Assembly (NCBI GenBank): GCA_035946955.1
Contig: DASYYE010000275.1
Location: 1 to 22,240 of the forward strand
Reading direction: 5' to 3'
Source of the DNA: DASYYE01 sp035946955
Lineage (GTDB): Bacteria; Actinomycetota; Actinomycetes; Streptosporangiales; Streptosporangiaceae
DNA: 22,240 nt
The notes under the pieces are model-generated. The model ran no database searches and had not been told where the DNA came from. It worked only from the letters and a program-made list of their open reading frames with translations. This document shows, in pieces, positions 1 through 7,158 of the stretch. The translations under genes were made by a program, and so were the position numbers. Position 1 is the stretch's first letter. Each line of letters starts with the position of its first letter.

Positions 1-138
1 CCGCTCGTGGAGCTCTGCCAGACGGGAAAGGTCAAGACCTACATCGACCGCCGCTATCCACTGAAGGAAGTGCCCGAGGCACTGCGGTACCTCGGCGGTG
101 GGCACGTCAATGGCAAGGTCATCATCAAGGTCGATTAG
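1..138 (+). CDS. C-terminal fragment of a zinc-type/medium-chain alcohol dehydrogenase or quinone reductase
   Basis: The window opens inside a gene; only the last 45 codons are present, ending at TAG 136-138. The visible protein reads through YIDRRYPLKEVPEAL and ends HVNGKVIIKVD. This is the usual end of medium-chain dehydrogenase/reductase proteins (NAD(P)-dependent alcohol dehydrogenase, quinone oxidoreductase), where a 'yPL.evpeAl.yl..G...GKvVi' segment closes the cofactor-binding and catalytic domains. The catalytic zinc site and the Rossmann glycine motif lie outside the window, so substrate and cofactor cannot be judged. The next gene starts 21 bases downstream on the same strand, so co-transcription is possible. 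Confidence 0.8.
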   Translation, partial: PLVELCQTGKVKTYIDRRYPLKEVPEALRYLGGGHVNGKVIIKVD

Positions 139-159
139 CTGACCAGGAAGGAGGCCCCC

Positions 160-582
160 GTGATGTCACCGGGGGTGGCGGACAACGCCCAGGAGCCGGC
201 GGTGATACCAGAGTCCCTGGCCGACCTGCTGGAGCGGCCGCTGTACGCGCACCTGGCCACGGTCCGGCCTGACGGGACTCCACAGGTGAACCCGACCTGG
301 TTCCGGTTCGACGGCGAGTATGTGTGGCTGACCGCCACGACCCGCCGCCAGAAGCACCGGAACTGGCAGGCCCAGCCCGCCGTCGCGCTGTCGGTCACGG
401 ACCCTGACCAGCCGTCCCGCTACCTGGAGGTCCGTGGCCTGGTCGAGCAGATCATCCCCGACCCCGAGGGAACGGAGTTCGTCCGCCTGGCGCAGCGTTA
501 CGGCATGCCCCAGGGGCCGCCGCCGGACGCGGCGTACCGCATTGCCGTGGCGGTCCGGCCCGTGCACACGACGACGCAGTGA
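160..582 (+). CDS. PPOX-class (F420-type split beta-barrel) oxidoreductase
   Basis: The 140-residue protein contains LYAHLATVRPDGTPQVNPTW (residues about 28-47), then an 'FDGEYVWLTATTRRQKHRNW' strand pair and 'YLEVRGLVEQI'. This pattern is typical of the pyridoxamine-phosphate-oxidase-like split-barrel family. Actinobacterial members bind F420 or FMN and reduce or oxidise small molecules in the cytoplasm; the exact substrate cannot be read here. Length matches the family (about 130-150 aa). A strong Shine-Dalgarno AAGGAGG (148-154) supports the GTG at 160 or the adjacent ATG at 163; I chose GTG because of its 5-base spacing, but either is possible. A small GC hairpin follows the stop. Confidence 0.85.
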   Translation: MMSPGVADNAQEPAVIPESLADLLERPLYAHLATVRPDGTPQVNPTWFRFDGEYVWLTATTRRQKHRNWQAQPAVALSVTDPDQPSRYLEVRGLVEQIIPDPEGTEFVRLAQRYGMPQGPPPDAAYRIAVAVRPVHTTTQ

Positions 583-587
583 CCACA

Positions 588-603
588 CCCGGCGGTTGCC
601 GGG
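588..603 (+). terminator. Short GC hairpin after the split-barrel gene
   Basis: CCCGGC (588-593) pairs perfectly with GCCGGG (598-603) around a GGTT loop, starting five bases after the stop codon. There is no T-tract, which is common for actinobacterial terminators. Its shortness makes this a tentative call. Confidence 0.4.
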
Positions 604-656
604 CGGGCCAGGAATTCCAGGTGACCCGCTGAGCTGCGCACGGCAAGATCGGCGGC

Positions 657-1748
657 ATGACGGTGCGGTTCATCCCCGGGCTGGAGCTGGCAGGCGAGTA
701 CTACGCCGAGGTGGTCGGCCCCCTGCTGGACCAGGCCTACCCGGGTTTGCCGTACTCGGCGGGGCTGCTGGGGTGGGGTTCGGAGGTGCTCGGCTTCGAC
801 AGCCAGCGCTCCACCGACCACAACTGGGGCCCGCGACTGCAGGTCTTCCTGCCGGCCGGCCCCGGCCCTGACCCCGGCGAGGTCACCGCCCTGCTCGCCA
901 GGCAGCTCCCGGAGACGTTCCGCGGCTACCCCACCGTCTTCCCCAGCAGCCAGGACCCAGCCGCCGCCGCCCGTCACTGGGTCGAGGTCACCCACCTGCG
1001 GCCCTGGCTGCAGGCCCAGCTCGGGTTCGACGCCACACAACCCGTCAGCACCGCGGACTGGCTTGCCACGCCCACGCAGCGGCTGGCCGAGGTCACCGCC
1101 GGGGCGGTGTTCCACGACGGCCTGGGCGAACTGGCCCAGGTCCGGGCGCGCCTGGCCTGGTACCCACATGACGTCTGGCGGTATGTCCTGGCCTGCCAGT
1201 GGCAGCGCATCGCGCAGGAAGAGGCCTTCCCCGGCCGGTGCAGCGAGGCGGGCGACGAGCTAGGGTCAGCCGTCGTCGCCGCGCGGCTGGCACGCGACCT
1301 GATGCGGCTGTGCCTGCTGATGGCGCGGCATTACCCGCCCTACAGCAAGTGGCTCGGCACCGCGCTCGCTCACCTGCCCGAGGCTGCGGAACTCGCACCC
1401 TCGCTGCACACGGCAGTGACGGCGACGGACTGGCAGGCCCGGGAGCACCACCTGTGCCAGGCCTATGAGATGGCCGCCACGCTGCACAACCAGCTCGGCC
1501 TCACGCCGCGCGTGGCACCACACACCCGGCCCTTCCACGACCGGCCCTACCAGGTGCTCGACGCTGGCAGGTTCGTGGCGGCGCTGCGGGCGGCCATCGA
1601 CGACCCGCAGGTCCGGCAGCTGCCGGCGGCCGGCGCCATCGACCAGTTCATCGACAGCACCGACGCCCTGGGCGACGCCCAGCTGCGGCGGGCACTCCAG
1701 AGAATGAACTCTTCATTACTGATAGGAATAAAGGCCAGAACATATTGA
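657..1748 (+). CDS. DUF4037 domain protein (nucleotidyltransferase-like)
   Basis: The 363-residue protein begins with FIPGLELAGEYYAEVVGPLLD and continues with PYSAGLLGWGSEVLGFDSQRSTDHNWGPRLQVFL. These are hallmarks of DUF4037 proteins, whose N-terminal part resembles a nucleotidyltransferase fold (GxGSxxxGfD..xS.DHdWGP) and whose C-terminal half is helical. The biochemical role of the family is not known to me. The start is ATG 657 with only a weak purine-rich stretch upstream. The end is odd: after '...DALGDAQLRRALQ' the last 15 or so residues (RMNSSLLIGIKARTY) are coded by AT-rich sequence using AGA, TTA and ATA codons, which are absent from the rest of the gene. This suggests that the original C-terminus was replaced or read through into inserted DNA. 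Confidence 0.85.
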   Translation: MTVRFIPGLELAGEYYAEVVGPLLDQAYPGLPYSAGLLGWGSEVLGFDSQRSTDHNWGPRLQVFLPAGPGPDPGEVTALLARQLPETFRGYPTVFPSSQDPAAAARHWVEVTHLRPWLQAQLGFDATQPVSTADWLATPTQRLAEVTAGAVFHDGLGELAQVRARLAWYPHDVWRYVLACQWQRIAQEEAFPGRCSEAGDELGSAVVAARLARDLMRLCLLMARHYPPYSKWLGTALAHLPEAAELAPSLHTAVTATDWQAREHHLCQAYEMAATLHNQLGLTPRVAPHTRPFHDRPYQVLDAGRFVAALRAAIDDPQVRQLPAAGAIDQFIDSTDALGDAQLRRALQRMNSSLLIGIKARTY

Positions 1749-1861
1749 GAACGTAATGTGACTCCCTTGCGGAATCAATCCGTGTTCCAACGGACCGTGC
1801 GGTAACTATCGGAAAACCGCCAAATCGTCAATAAAGTGTGAAGCTCCAAGAAACGTTCTCA
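1746..1861. repeat. AT-rich spacer bounded by 9-bp inverted repeats (possible MITE-like remnant)
   Basis: TGAGAACGT (1746-1754) is exactly repeated in inverted orientation as ACGTTCTCA (1853-1861). The segment between and just before them (from about 1700) is clearly AT-richer than the flanking genes. No target-site duplication is evident and no transposase is encoded, so this may be a small non-autonomous element, an old remnant, or chance pairing around a promoter region. The rest of the 1749-1972 gap shows no convincing gene. Confidence 0.3.
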
Positions 1862-1972
1862 TAGACCGCCGGTCTGCCTTCGGAGTCTCCGTAGCATTGA
1901 ACCCGCCAGACACCTCGGCCTGTGAAGTGCTCTGGCCCGGAGCGGGGGCCCGGGTACTGGAAAGACCGTGCC

Positions 1973-2149
1973 ATGACCACGGTAACGGGGATGCTTTGCC
2001 AGGACACGGTGCCCCGGCACACCGTGCCTGGCGGCACGCTGGCATGCCCAGGTTATTACGGGCCACCCGCCGCAAGCTGGTTGGGCAGCATAAGCCTTGG
2101 GGGCGCCAGAAAGGCGCAGCGGAAACGAATGTGGAGGGCTACAGCGTGA
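1973..2149 (+). CDS. Possible small leader ORF translationally coupled to the HlyD-like gene
   Basis: An open frame from ATG 1973 (58 residues; an in-frame ATG at 1922 would give 75) ends at TGA 2147-2149. That stop overlaps the preferred GTG start of the downstream adaptor (2146-2148) in a GTGA arrangement, a usual sign of translational coupling. A GGAAAG stretch lies upstream of the ATG. The product is rich in Gly, Pro, Arg and Lys, has no recognisable domain, signal peptide or membrane segment, and ends in the basic run KAQRKRMWRATA. The strong leader hairpin lies inside it. It could be a regulatory leader peptide or a chance frame in GC-rich DNA; I lean to uncertain. Confidence 0.3.
   Translation: MTTVTGMLCQDTVPRHTVPGGTLACPGYYGPPAASWLGSISLGGARKAQRKRMWRATA
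1998..2032 (+). promoter_or_regulatory. Strong hairpin in the leader of the exopolysaccharide operon
   Basis: GCCAGG (1998-2003), one bulged A and CACGGTG (2005-2011) pair with CACCGTG (2020-2026) and CCTGGC (2027-2032). This makes a 13-bp stem with an 8-base loop. It lies about 115 bases before the adaptor start and is not followed by a T-tract. It may act as an attenuator or mRNA-stability element. It does not match any riboswitch consensus that I recognise. Confidence 0.4.
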
Positions 2150-3579
2150 CCGAGGCGCAGAGGCCAGAGCCGGACGGGCTTTGGGACGACAATTGGCGCG
2201 CGTCCGCGCTGGACCGGGCGGGGGATGGCCGCCGCAACGAATTGCGGAACGCGGCCGCAAGCAAAGCACCGGCCGGCCACGGTGACACCATCACCGCACC
2301 ATATGCGGGTCCGTCGCGCCGCGACCCACGGGACGTACCCGAGATGCCGCAGTACCGGCCCCGCCCCGAACCGCGAGACCTGCTGCAGGCACCGCAGTAC
2401 CAGCCACGCCGCCAGGCACCAGGCGAGTTCAGGGGCAGTGCTGTCTCGGTCCCACGCCCGTCGCCCTACCCGGGCGCCAGGGCGCAGGGGGCTCCCCAGG
2501 CGGCGTATATGGCGCCCGAAACACACCAGACGACCTATGTGGGTACGGCCGTCCCGGCACGGCATTCGCGTGGCAGCGGGGCCATGGAGCCGGTGCCACG
2601 CCAGGAAGGCCGCCAGGCCGCAGCACCGCCAATGCCACGTCAAGCGGGCCGCCAGGCCGCAGCACCGCCAATGCCACGTCAAGCGGGCCGCCATGTCACA
2701 GCCCTGCCAGCCGCCCGGCGGGAGAGCGAGCGCACGCCGCAGCGTGTCCGCGGCATGAACGCCGCGCTGGGCACCGGCGACGCTGGCGTGGGTGAACTCC
2801 AGCCCGCGCGGCCGCCGGTCCGCCCACTCCAGCTCGCCCTCGCCTGCCTGGTCGCCGTGGTGGGAGTCACCGGTGCGGTGCTGACATACCTGCACGTCGC
2901 CGCAAGCCCGGTTGTCTTCGCCGGGGCGGTGACCCCAGCCCATTCGTACCCGCTCAACTTCACCACCACCGGGACGCTCGCTGCCGTGGAAGTCCGGGCC
3001 GGCCAGCAGGTCACCCGGGGGCAGGTGCTGGCGACCGAGAACACGGGCACAGCGAGGGCCAGGCTGGCGAGCGCACGCGCCACGATCCGGGCCAGCCAGG
3101 CGCAACTGGCCGCCGACCGGGCCGCTGGCGCCCCGGCAGCCGTCATCGCCGCGGTCCAGGCACGGCTGGCGACCGCACGCGCTCAGCTCCTCACGTTCGA
3201 GGGGGCGGTCACTGCCGCCACCCTGCACGCGCCGGTCGCGGGGACTGTCCAGGCCGTGGCCGGAGCGCCGGGGACTCCAGTGGGACCAGCAGGGCTGCGC
3301 GGCGCCGGCAGCAGCCCGGCACCGGTCGTGGCCCTTGTGTCCGGCCCGCTGACCGTGACCGCCACCCCACCATCGGCTGACGTGGCGCGTCTGCACCCCG
3401 GGGAGCGGGTGACACTCACCATCACCGGCATCTCACAGTCCGTACTGGGTAGCGTCAGTAAGGTCACTGCGAAAACAGGCCAGCAGGGCAACACGGTGGG
3501 TTACCGCGTCGTGATCACCATCGTCCGGCCCGCCGTGCACCTGGTGCCGGGTGCCACGGTGACCATCGCCCTAGGCTGA
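2146..3579 (+). CDS. HlyD/membrane-fusion-type adaptor with a long disordered cytoplasmic N-terminus
   Basis: I place the start at GTG 2146 because GGAGGG (2133-2138) sits seven bases before it; the frame stays open upstream to 1897. The 477-residue protein has a Pro/Arg/Ala-rich, probably disordered segment (1 to about 225) and one membrane helix (about 228-250, LQLALACLVAVVGVTGAVL). An extracytoplasmic HlyD-like part follows: a barrel-sandwich segment with VEVRAGQQVTRGQVLAT, an alpha-hairpin (ARLASARATIRASQAQLAA...), the returning half-motif LHAPVAGTVQAV, then beta-barrel strands ending PGATVTIALG. Such adaptors link an inner-membrane transporter or synthase to the cell exterior. The partner here is probably the glycosyltransferase two genes downstream, since no ABC or RND pump is nearby. 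This resembles Alg44 of the alginate system, but no PilZ domain is visible. The next gene starts 9 bases after the stop. Confidence 0.75.
   Translation: MTEAQRPEPDGLWDDNWRASALDRAGDGRRNELRNAAASKAPAGHGDTITAPYAGPSRRDPRDVPEMPQYRPRPEPRDLLQAPQYQPRRQAPGEFRGSAVSVPRPSPYPGARAQGAPQAAYMAPETHQTTYVGTAVPARHSRGSGAMEPVPRQEGRQAAAPPMPRQAGRQAAAPPMPRQAGRHVTALPAARRESERTPQRVRGMNAALGTGDAGVGELQPARPPVRPLQLALACLVAVVGVTGAVLTYLHVAASPVVFAGAVTPAHSYPLNFTTTGTLAAVEVRAGQQVTRGQVLATENTGTARARLASARATIRASQAQLAADRAAGAPAAVIAAVQARLATARAQLLTFEGAVTAATLHAPVAGTVQAVAGAPGTPVGPAGLRGAGSSPAPVVALVSGPLTVTATPPSADVARLHPGERVTLTITGISQSVLGSVSKVTAKTGQQGNTVGYRVVITIVRPAVHLVPGATVTIALG
2602..2692 (+). repeat. 39-bp in-frame tandem repeat in the adaptor
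   Basis: A 39-bp unit is present at 2602-2640 and 2641-2679, nearly identical, followed by a 13-bp third partial copy (2680-2692). It encodes a 13-residue repeat, QAGRQAAAPPMPR, in the cytoplasmic disordered tail. The near identity at DNA level points to a recent slippage or duplication event. Confidence 0.85.
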
Positions 3580-3588
3580 GGGGGCTCG

Positions 3589-4560
3589 ATGGCTGTCACA
3601 CCACGGCGCTGGCTCCCCATCCCCGTGGCTGGTGTCCTCCTCATCCTCGTGAGCGCATGTGCGGGCGGCAGCCCAAGCCCTCGTCACACCCGGACCGGCA
3701 GTCCCGGGCCGGTGGCGCTCAGCCCCGGCAGCGCACCGGCCACCGGGCCCGCGTCGGCGCCGGCCGGCACCTGTCACCCCGGAGTGAACGGCGCCGAGTC
3801 GTGGATCATGGGCGGCAGCGAGCTCGGCTCGCTGCAGGCGGCCGCTCCGGCAGCGGTACGGCGTGCCGTCAACACCGCGGACCTGCTCGTCCCCGGGGGA
3901 GCCAGGGACTCGAGCCGGGTAGGGCAGACGGTCGCGGACTTCAAGAGCTATGTCGGCCTGGAACAGGCGATCACGCGCAGGATGATCCCATCGACGACGC
4001 ACTGGGTTATGTATGACAACGAGAGCTGGCCGCAGACGCCCGCCAATGAGCAGCGTGACCCGCAGCGGTACGAGACCCTGTTCGCCAGACTGGCCCACAA
4101 GCACAGCCTGAAGGTGATCCTCGCCCCAGCCCAGGACCTGGTCCCGGGGTTCTCCCGGACCGTGTTCCGCTCCGGCCACGCTCTCTGGCAGCACTACGTG
4201 GACCTGCACTTCGCGGCGTTCTCCGCACGGGTGGCTGACATCTACGAGATCCAGGCGCAGCCGTACGAGTTCGGCCCGTACCGGCAGAGCGGAACCTACC
4301 TGCAGTTCGTCCGGGCCGCCGTGGCGCAGGCGAAAGCCGCCAACCCGCGGGTCCAGGTCTTCGCCGGGCTGTCCACGGCACGGGTGAGCACCGCCGCACA
4401 GCTGACCCAGGACTTCCACGCTGCCGCTGGGCTGGTCAGCGGCTTCTGGCTCAACATCCCGCACCATTTCAAGGCCAATGCACCGGCCATGGCGGGCCAG
4501 TTCCTCGACAGTCTCCCCACGGGCATCGGGGCCAAGGCCCGCGCCTGTGCCCAGGCCTAG
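3589..4560 (+). CDS. Secreted lipoprotein, putative TIM-barrel glycosidase-like protein
   Basis: The 323-residue product begins with a basic segment, a hydrophobic stretch and the lipobox VSAC, giving lipidation at Cys24. A Gly/Ser/Pro/Thr linker runs to about residue 60. The rest alternates predicted strands and helices: MYDNESWPQTP, KVILAPAQDLVPG, VADIYEIQAQPYEFG, VQVFAGLSTAR and GFWLNIPHH. This order resembles a TIM-barrel hydrolase, and the Asp/Glu of YDNESW and the Glu of YEIQAQ are plausible active-site acids. I do not recognise the family, so activity is inferred. GAGGGGG (3578-3584) precedes ATG 3589. It lies between the adaptor and the glycosyltransferase genes, so it may trim, bind or modify the exported polymer at the outer face of the membrane. 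Confidence 0.65.
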   Translation: MAVTPRRWLPIPVAGVLLILVSACAGGSPSPRHTRTGSPGPVALSPGSAPATGPASAPAGTCHPGVNGAESWIMGGSELGSLQAAAPAAVRRAVNTADLLVPGGARDSSRVGQTVADFKSYVGLEQAITRRMIPSTTHWVMYDNESWPQTPANEQRDPQRYETLFARLAHKHSLKVILAPAQDLVPGFSRTVFRSGHALWQHYVDLHFAAFSARVADIYEIQAQPYEFGPYRQSGTYLQFVRAAVAQAKAANPRVQVFAGLSTARVSTAAQLTQDFHAAAGLVSGFWLNIPHHFKANAPAMAGQFLDSLPTGIGAKARACAQA

Positions 4561-4582
4561 AGGCAGACCCTGAGAGGCTGAC

Positions 4583-6547
4583 ATGGTCAACTACCATGCA
4601 TTAGCTCTGCTTGCCCTCGATGCGGTGGTGCTCGGCTACCTCATCGTCGCGCCGTTGTCGCGCCACTACGACGACTCAGACCGAGGCTCCGGGGCCGTGG
4701 TGGACCTGCCGCCGTTCGGCCGGCCGTCCCTGCCCAGGGTGGGCTCGTTCCTGGCCGTGGGAGTGGCGGTCGGCGCGGTCATCGCCGCCCTGCACCACCC
4801 CGGCGTCTCCCAGCTCTACCGTGGCGCGCTCATGCGGCTGCTGCACTGGCTGGTCAACGACCCGGCCGCGGTCTCGGCGTACGCGGGCCACATCGTGCCG
4901 CTGGTGCCCGCCGCATTCGTGGGGTACCTGGTGACCGCGGCGTTCGTGCTGCCAGCCACCTGGGGCAGACGGCTGATGATCCTGGCGCACGCGCCGTTGT
5001 TCGTGGCGACCTCCCTGGTCACAGACGGCGTGCTCGGGATGCTCACCACCGCCGGGCACGTGGTCCTCTGGCCGCCCGCGCTGGTGAGCATGTTCCTGCA
5101 GTACCTGGTCGGCTACATGACGGTGCTGCGGCTGTTCTTCACCAGCAACCGGCTGCCCCGGCTGACGCCGGTGCCACGGCTGCGCCGGGGCGACTGGCCC
5201 GACAATGTGGTGCTTGTGTGCTGCCTGCTCGGCGCGGCCGGGCTGGTGTTCTGTGTGGCGACCATCCTGTACCGCACCAGCGGCTCGGACCCCGTCGTGG
5301 GCTTCGTGGTCGGCATCCCCGTTCAGTTCGCCACCATCGATGTGCTGGCCATCCTGCTCATCATGGTCGGGCGGGCCGAGCAGCGGCTGCCCCAGCCCGG
5401 GCCGCACCGGCCCCCGCTGGAGGTGATCATCCCGGCGTACAACGAGTCCGTCGTCATCGAGCGGATGCTGTGGTCCATCGACCGGGCCGCTGGCAACTAC
5501 GGCGGGCCGGTGAAGGTGATCATGGTCGACGACGGGTCCACCGATGACACCAAGGACCTCGCCGAGGCGGTGATGGCCTCCTACCGCCACGCCACCGGCG
5601 TGGTGCTGGAGGGTAAGCACGGCGGCAAGTCCAAGGCGCTCAACCTGGCACTGTCGCACTGCGAGGCGGAGTTCGTGTACCGGCTGGACGCCGACTGCGC
5701 GATCGACCCGAACGCGTTCGTCTACTCCATCGCGGACTTCCTCGCCGACCCCAGGGTCGGGCTCGTCGGCGCGATGCACATGCCCAAGGAGCCGTATGGC
5801 ACGTGGCTGGACCGGATGCGGGCGTTCGAGCTGTTCTACTCGTTCGGGTTCCTGCGGGTGGCGCAGTCGCAGGTCGACATGGTCCCGTGTATCCCGGGGA
5901 GCTTCTGCGCGTTCCGGCGCACCGCGGGCCTGGCCATCGGCGGGTTCGTCCACGGCATGATGGGTGAGGACACCGACTTCAGCTGCGGCATCGCCCGGCT
6001 CGGGTACCGGGCCTTCATCGACACCCGGGTGATCAGCTACGAAGACGTGCCGACCACGGTCAAGCAACTGCGGGTGCAGCGCTTCCGGTGGGGCATTGGA
6101 GGCCGCCTGGTGTACACGCGGTTCGTGCCGTTCAACCGCGACGTGGGTGCGCCGGGGCCGCGGTTCTGGTTCCAGATGACCAAGGGGGCGGCCTCGCACA
6201 TGCTCGCGCCCGCGCACGCGTTCCTGTGGCTGCTGAGCCTGCAGTACGCGCTGACCCAGCCCAGCCCACACCACAACATCGCGCGGTGGCTGGGGGTGCT
6301 CGTGCTGGCGCAGGCCCTTGCGCTGGTCCCGAAGTTCCTGGTCCTCGCCTACTACCGGCGCCTGCGCCTGCTCCCCTGGGCCGTGCTGTGGGTGCCGTAC
6401 GAACTGCTCAAGCGGTTCTTCCTGCTGGAGGCGCTGCTGGCGTTCGGCATGCGGCCGGTCAAGCCGCCCATGCCCATCCGGGGCGTGCTCCCGGAGTGGG
6501 GTGCCCTGTTCCGCCCACGCCGGGCCGTGCAGGAAGCCGACGCCTGA
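4583..6547 (+). CDS. Processive family 2 glycosyltransferase (cellulose/PNAG/hyaluronan synthase-like)
   Basis: The 654-residue membrane protein has about six N-terminal hydrophobic helices (to residue about 270), a GT2 catalytic domain (about 279-510) and three C-terminal helices. The motifs of processive beta-glycan synthases are all present: VDDGS (Asp316/317), RLDAD (Asp369/371), GED (Glu462-Asp463) and QRFRW (Gln499 to Trp503, the QxxRW motif). Such enzymes polymerise a sugar nucleotide on the cytoplasmic side and pass the chain through their own membrane channel. The large N-terminal membrane block is longer than in PgaC/IcaA. The sugar cannot be read from sequence. GAGAGG (4572-4577) precedes ATG 4583. 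Codon 7 is the rare leucine codon TTA. With the adaptor and lipoprotein it forms an apparent three-gene exopolysaccharide operon. Confidence 0.85.
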   Translation: MVNYHALALLALDAVVLGYLIVAPLSRHYDDSDRGSGAVVDLPPFGRPSLPRVGSFLAVGVAVGAVIAALHHPGVSQLYRGALMRLLHWLVNDPAAVSAYAGHIVPLVPAAFVGYLVTAAFVLPATWGRRLMILAHAPLFVATSLVTDGVLGMLTTAGHVVLWPPALVSMFLQYLVGYMTVLRLFFTSNRLPRLTPVPRLRRGDWPDNVVLVCCLLGAAGLVFCVATILYRTSGSDPVVGFVVGIPVQFATIDVLAILLIMVGRAEQRLPQPGPHRPPLEVIIPAYNESVVIERMLWSIDRAAGNYGGPVKVIMVDDGSTDDTKDLAEAVMASYRHATGVVLEGKHGGKSKALNLALSHCEAEFVYRLDADCAIDPNAFVYSIADFLADPRVGLVGAMHMPKEPYGTWLDRMRAFELFYSFGFLRVAQSQVDMVPCIPGSFCAFRRTAGLAIGGFVHGMMGEDTDFSCGIARLGYRAFIDTRVISYEDVPTTVKQLRVQRFRWGIGGRLVYTRFVPFNRDVGAPGPRFWFQMTKGAASHMLAPAHAFLWLLSLQYALTQPSPHHNIARWLGVLVLAQALALVPKFLVLAYYRRLRLLPWAVLWVPYELLKRFFLLEALLAFGMRPVKPPMPIRGVLPEWGALFRPRRAVQEADA

Positions 6548-6554
6548 ACCCCTT

Positions 6555-6609
6555 CCATGATCATGAAGACTTTTCAGTCACTATGACTGAAACTCCTACA
6601 GGATCATGG
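6555..6609. terminator. Nested inverted repeat between convergent genes (bidirectional terminator or palindromic repeat)
   Basis: Inner arms TTTCAGTCA (6572-6580) and TGACTGAAA (6584-6592) pair perfectly around CTA. Outer arms CCATGATC (6555-6562) and GATCATGG (6602-6609) also pair perfectly, separated from the inner stem by 9-base unpaired segments on each side. The structure sits between the glycosyltransferase stop and the convergent carbonic anhydrase, and overlaps the latter's last codons. It probably ends both transcripts. Its outer arms recur in the hairpin at 19363-19426. Confidence 0.65.
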
Positions 6610-7014
6610 GAGAACTTCCACGGTCTGGATGTCTAGGCGGTATAGGGCGCCCCAGATGCTCACCTGCCTGCCCACCGCTGGGCTGCGGCGCAGGCGGTCG
6701 AGGTCTTCGGTGATGGCATCGAGTGGGCTGGTGATCGGCCTGAAGTCGATGTCGATGCCGGTCCTGGCGGCCAGTTCCTCGTTGCTGAACTGCTGCAGGC
6801 GGCAGTCGGTGTGGTGCACCACCCCGACCTCCGTCACGTCGAGAACCTGGGTGCACAGGGCCAGGCTGCGCTCAACGTCGTCAGTGACCCGGCCCCCGCC
6901 GTTGCGCAGGACAAAGGTCTCGGATGCACGGTGCCCGAGGATCCCAGTGACGTCCACGCGGGGGTCCATGCAGGTGAGGAGGGCCATCCTGGTGGGCGGT
7001 GGTGTTGCGGGCAT
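6604..7014 (-). CDS. Small beta-class carbonic anhydrase
   Basis: The start is ATG at 7014, preceded on the minus strand by GAAGGGAAGG; the frame is open further upstream to 7080 but without a better start. The 136-residue protein carries the beta-carbonic anhydrase signature CMDPR (Cys15-Asp17-Arg19), the RNGGGRVTDD loop (residues 37-46) and HHTDC (His68-Cys71). It therefore keeps both cysteines and the histidine that bind zinc and the Asp/Arg dyad. The enzyme interconverts CO2 and bicarbonate in the cytoplasm. It is shorter than classic plant or E. coli enzymes (about 200 aa) but similar to the short actinobacterial forms. It appears to be a single-gene unit. Confidence 0.85.
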   Translation of the reverse strand: MPATPPPTRMALLTCMDPRVDVTGILGHRASETFVLRNGGGRVTDDVERSLALCTQVLDVTEVGVVHHTDCRLQQFSNEELAARTGIDIDFRPITSPLDAITEDLDRLRRSPAVGRQVSIWGALYRLDIQTVEVLP

Positions 7015-7158
7015 GCGGCCTTCCCTTCGTCGACGTATCCGGCCGGCCTTCGGCCCGCAGGCGTCAGCGGCTACGTCCACTCCGGCCTGGCCAGGCTCTC
7101 ACACGCGCTGGGACAAGCTGACGGGGCGCCGGCCATATCCCAGGCGACGCCCCGGCAC

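Noticed and set aside
1749..2145. A cyclic-di-GMP or cyclic-di-AMP riboswitch before the exopolysaccharide operon
   Set aside because: The position is attractive, but I could not find the conserved core sequences of the GEMM or ydaO classes; only a simple hairpin is present.
2146..2820. A PilZ domain in the adaptor's N-terminal part, as in Alg44
   Set aside because: There is no RxxxR...D/NxSxxG pattern; the region is Pro/Arg/Ala-rich and probably disordered.
4676..6274. A 532-codon open frame on the minus strand opposite the glycosyltransferase
   Set aside because: It is a by-product of GC-rich codon use; the plus strand has all GT2 motifs, and the antisense product is His/Gln/Arg-rich without recognisable domains.
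7085..7096. Palindrome GCCTGGCCAGGC upstream of the carbonic anhydrase
   Set aside because: Short GC palindromes of this size are expected by chance in such GC-rich DNA, and no promoter is recognisable next to it.
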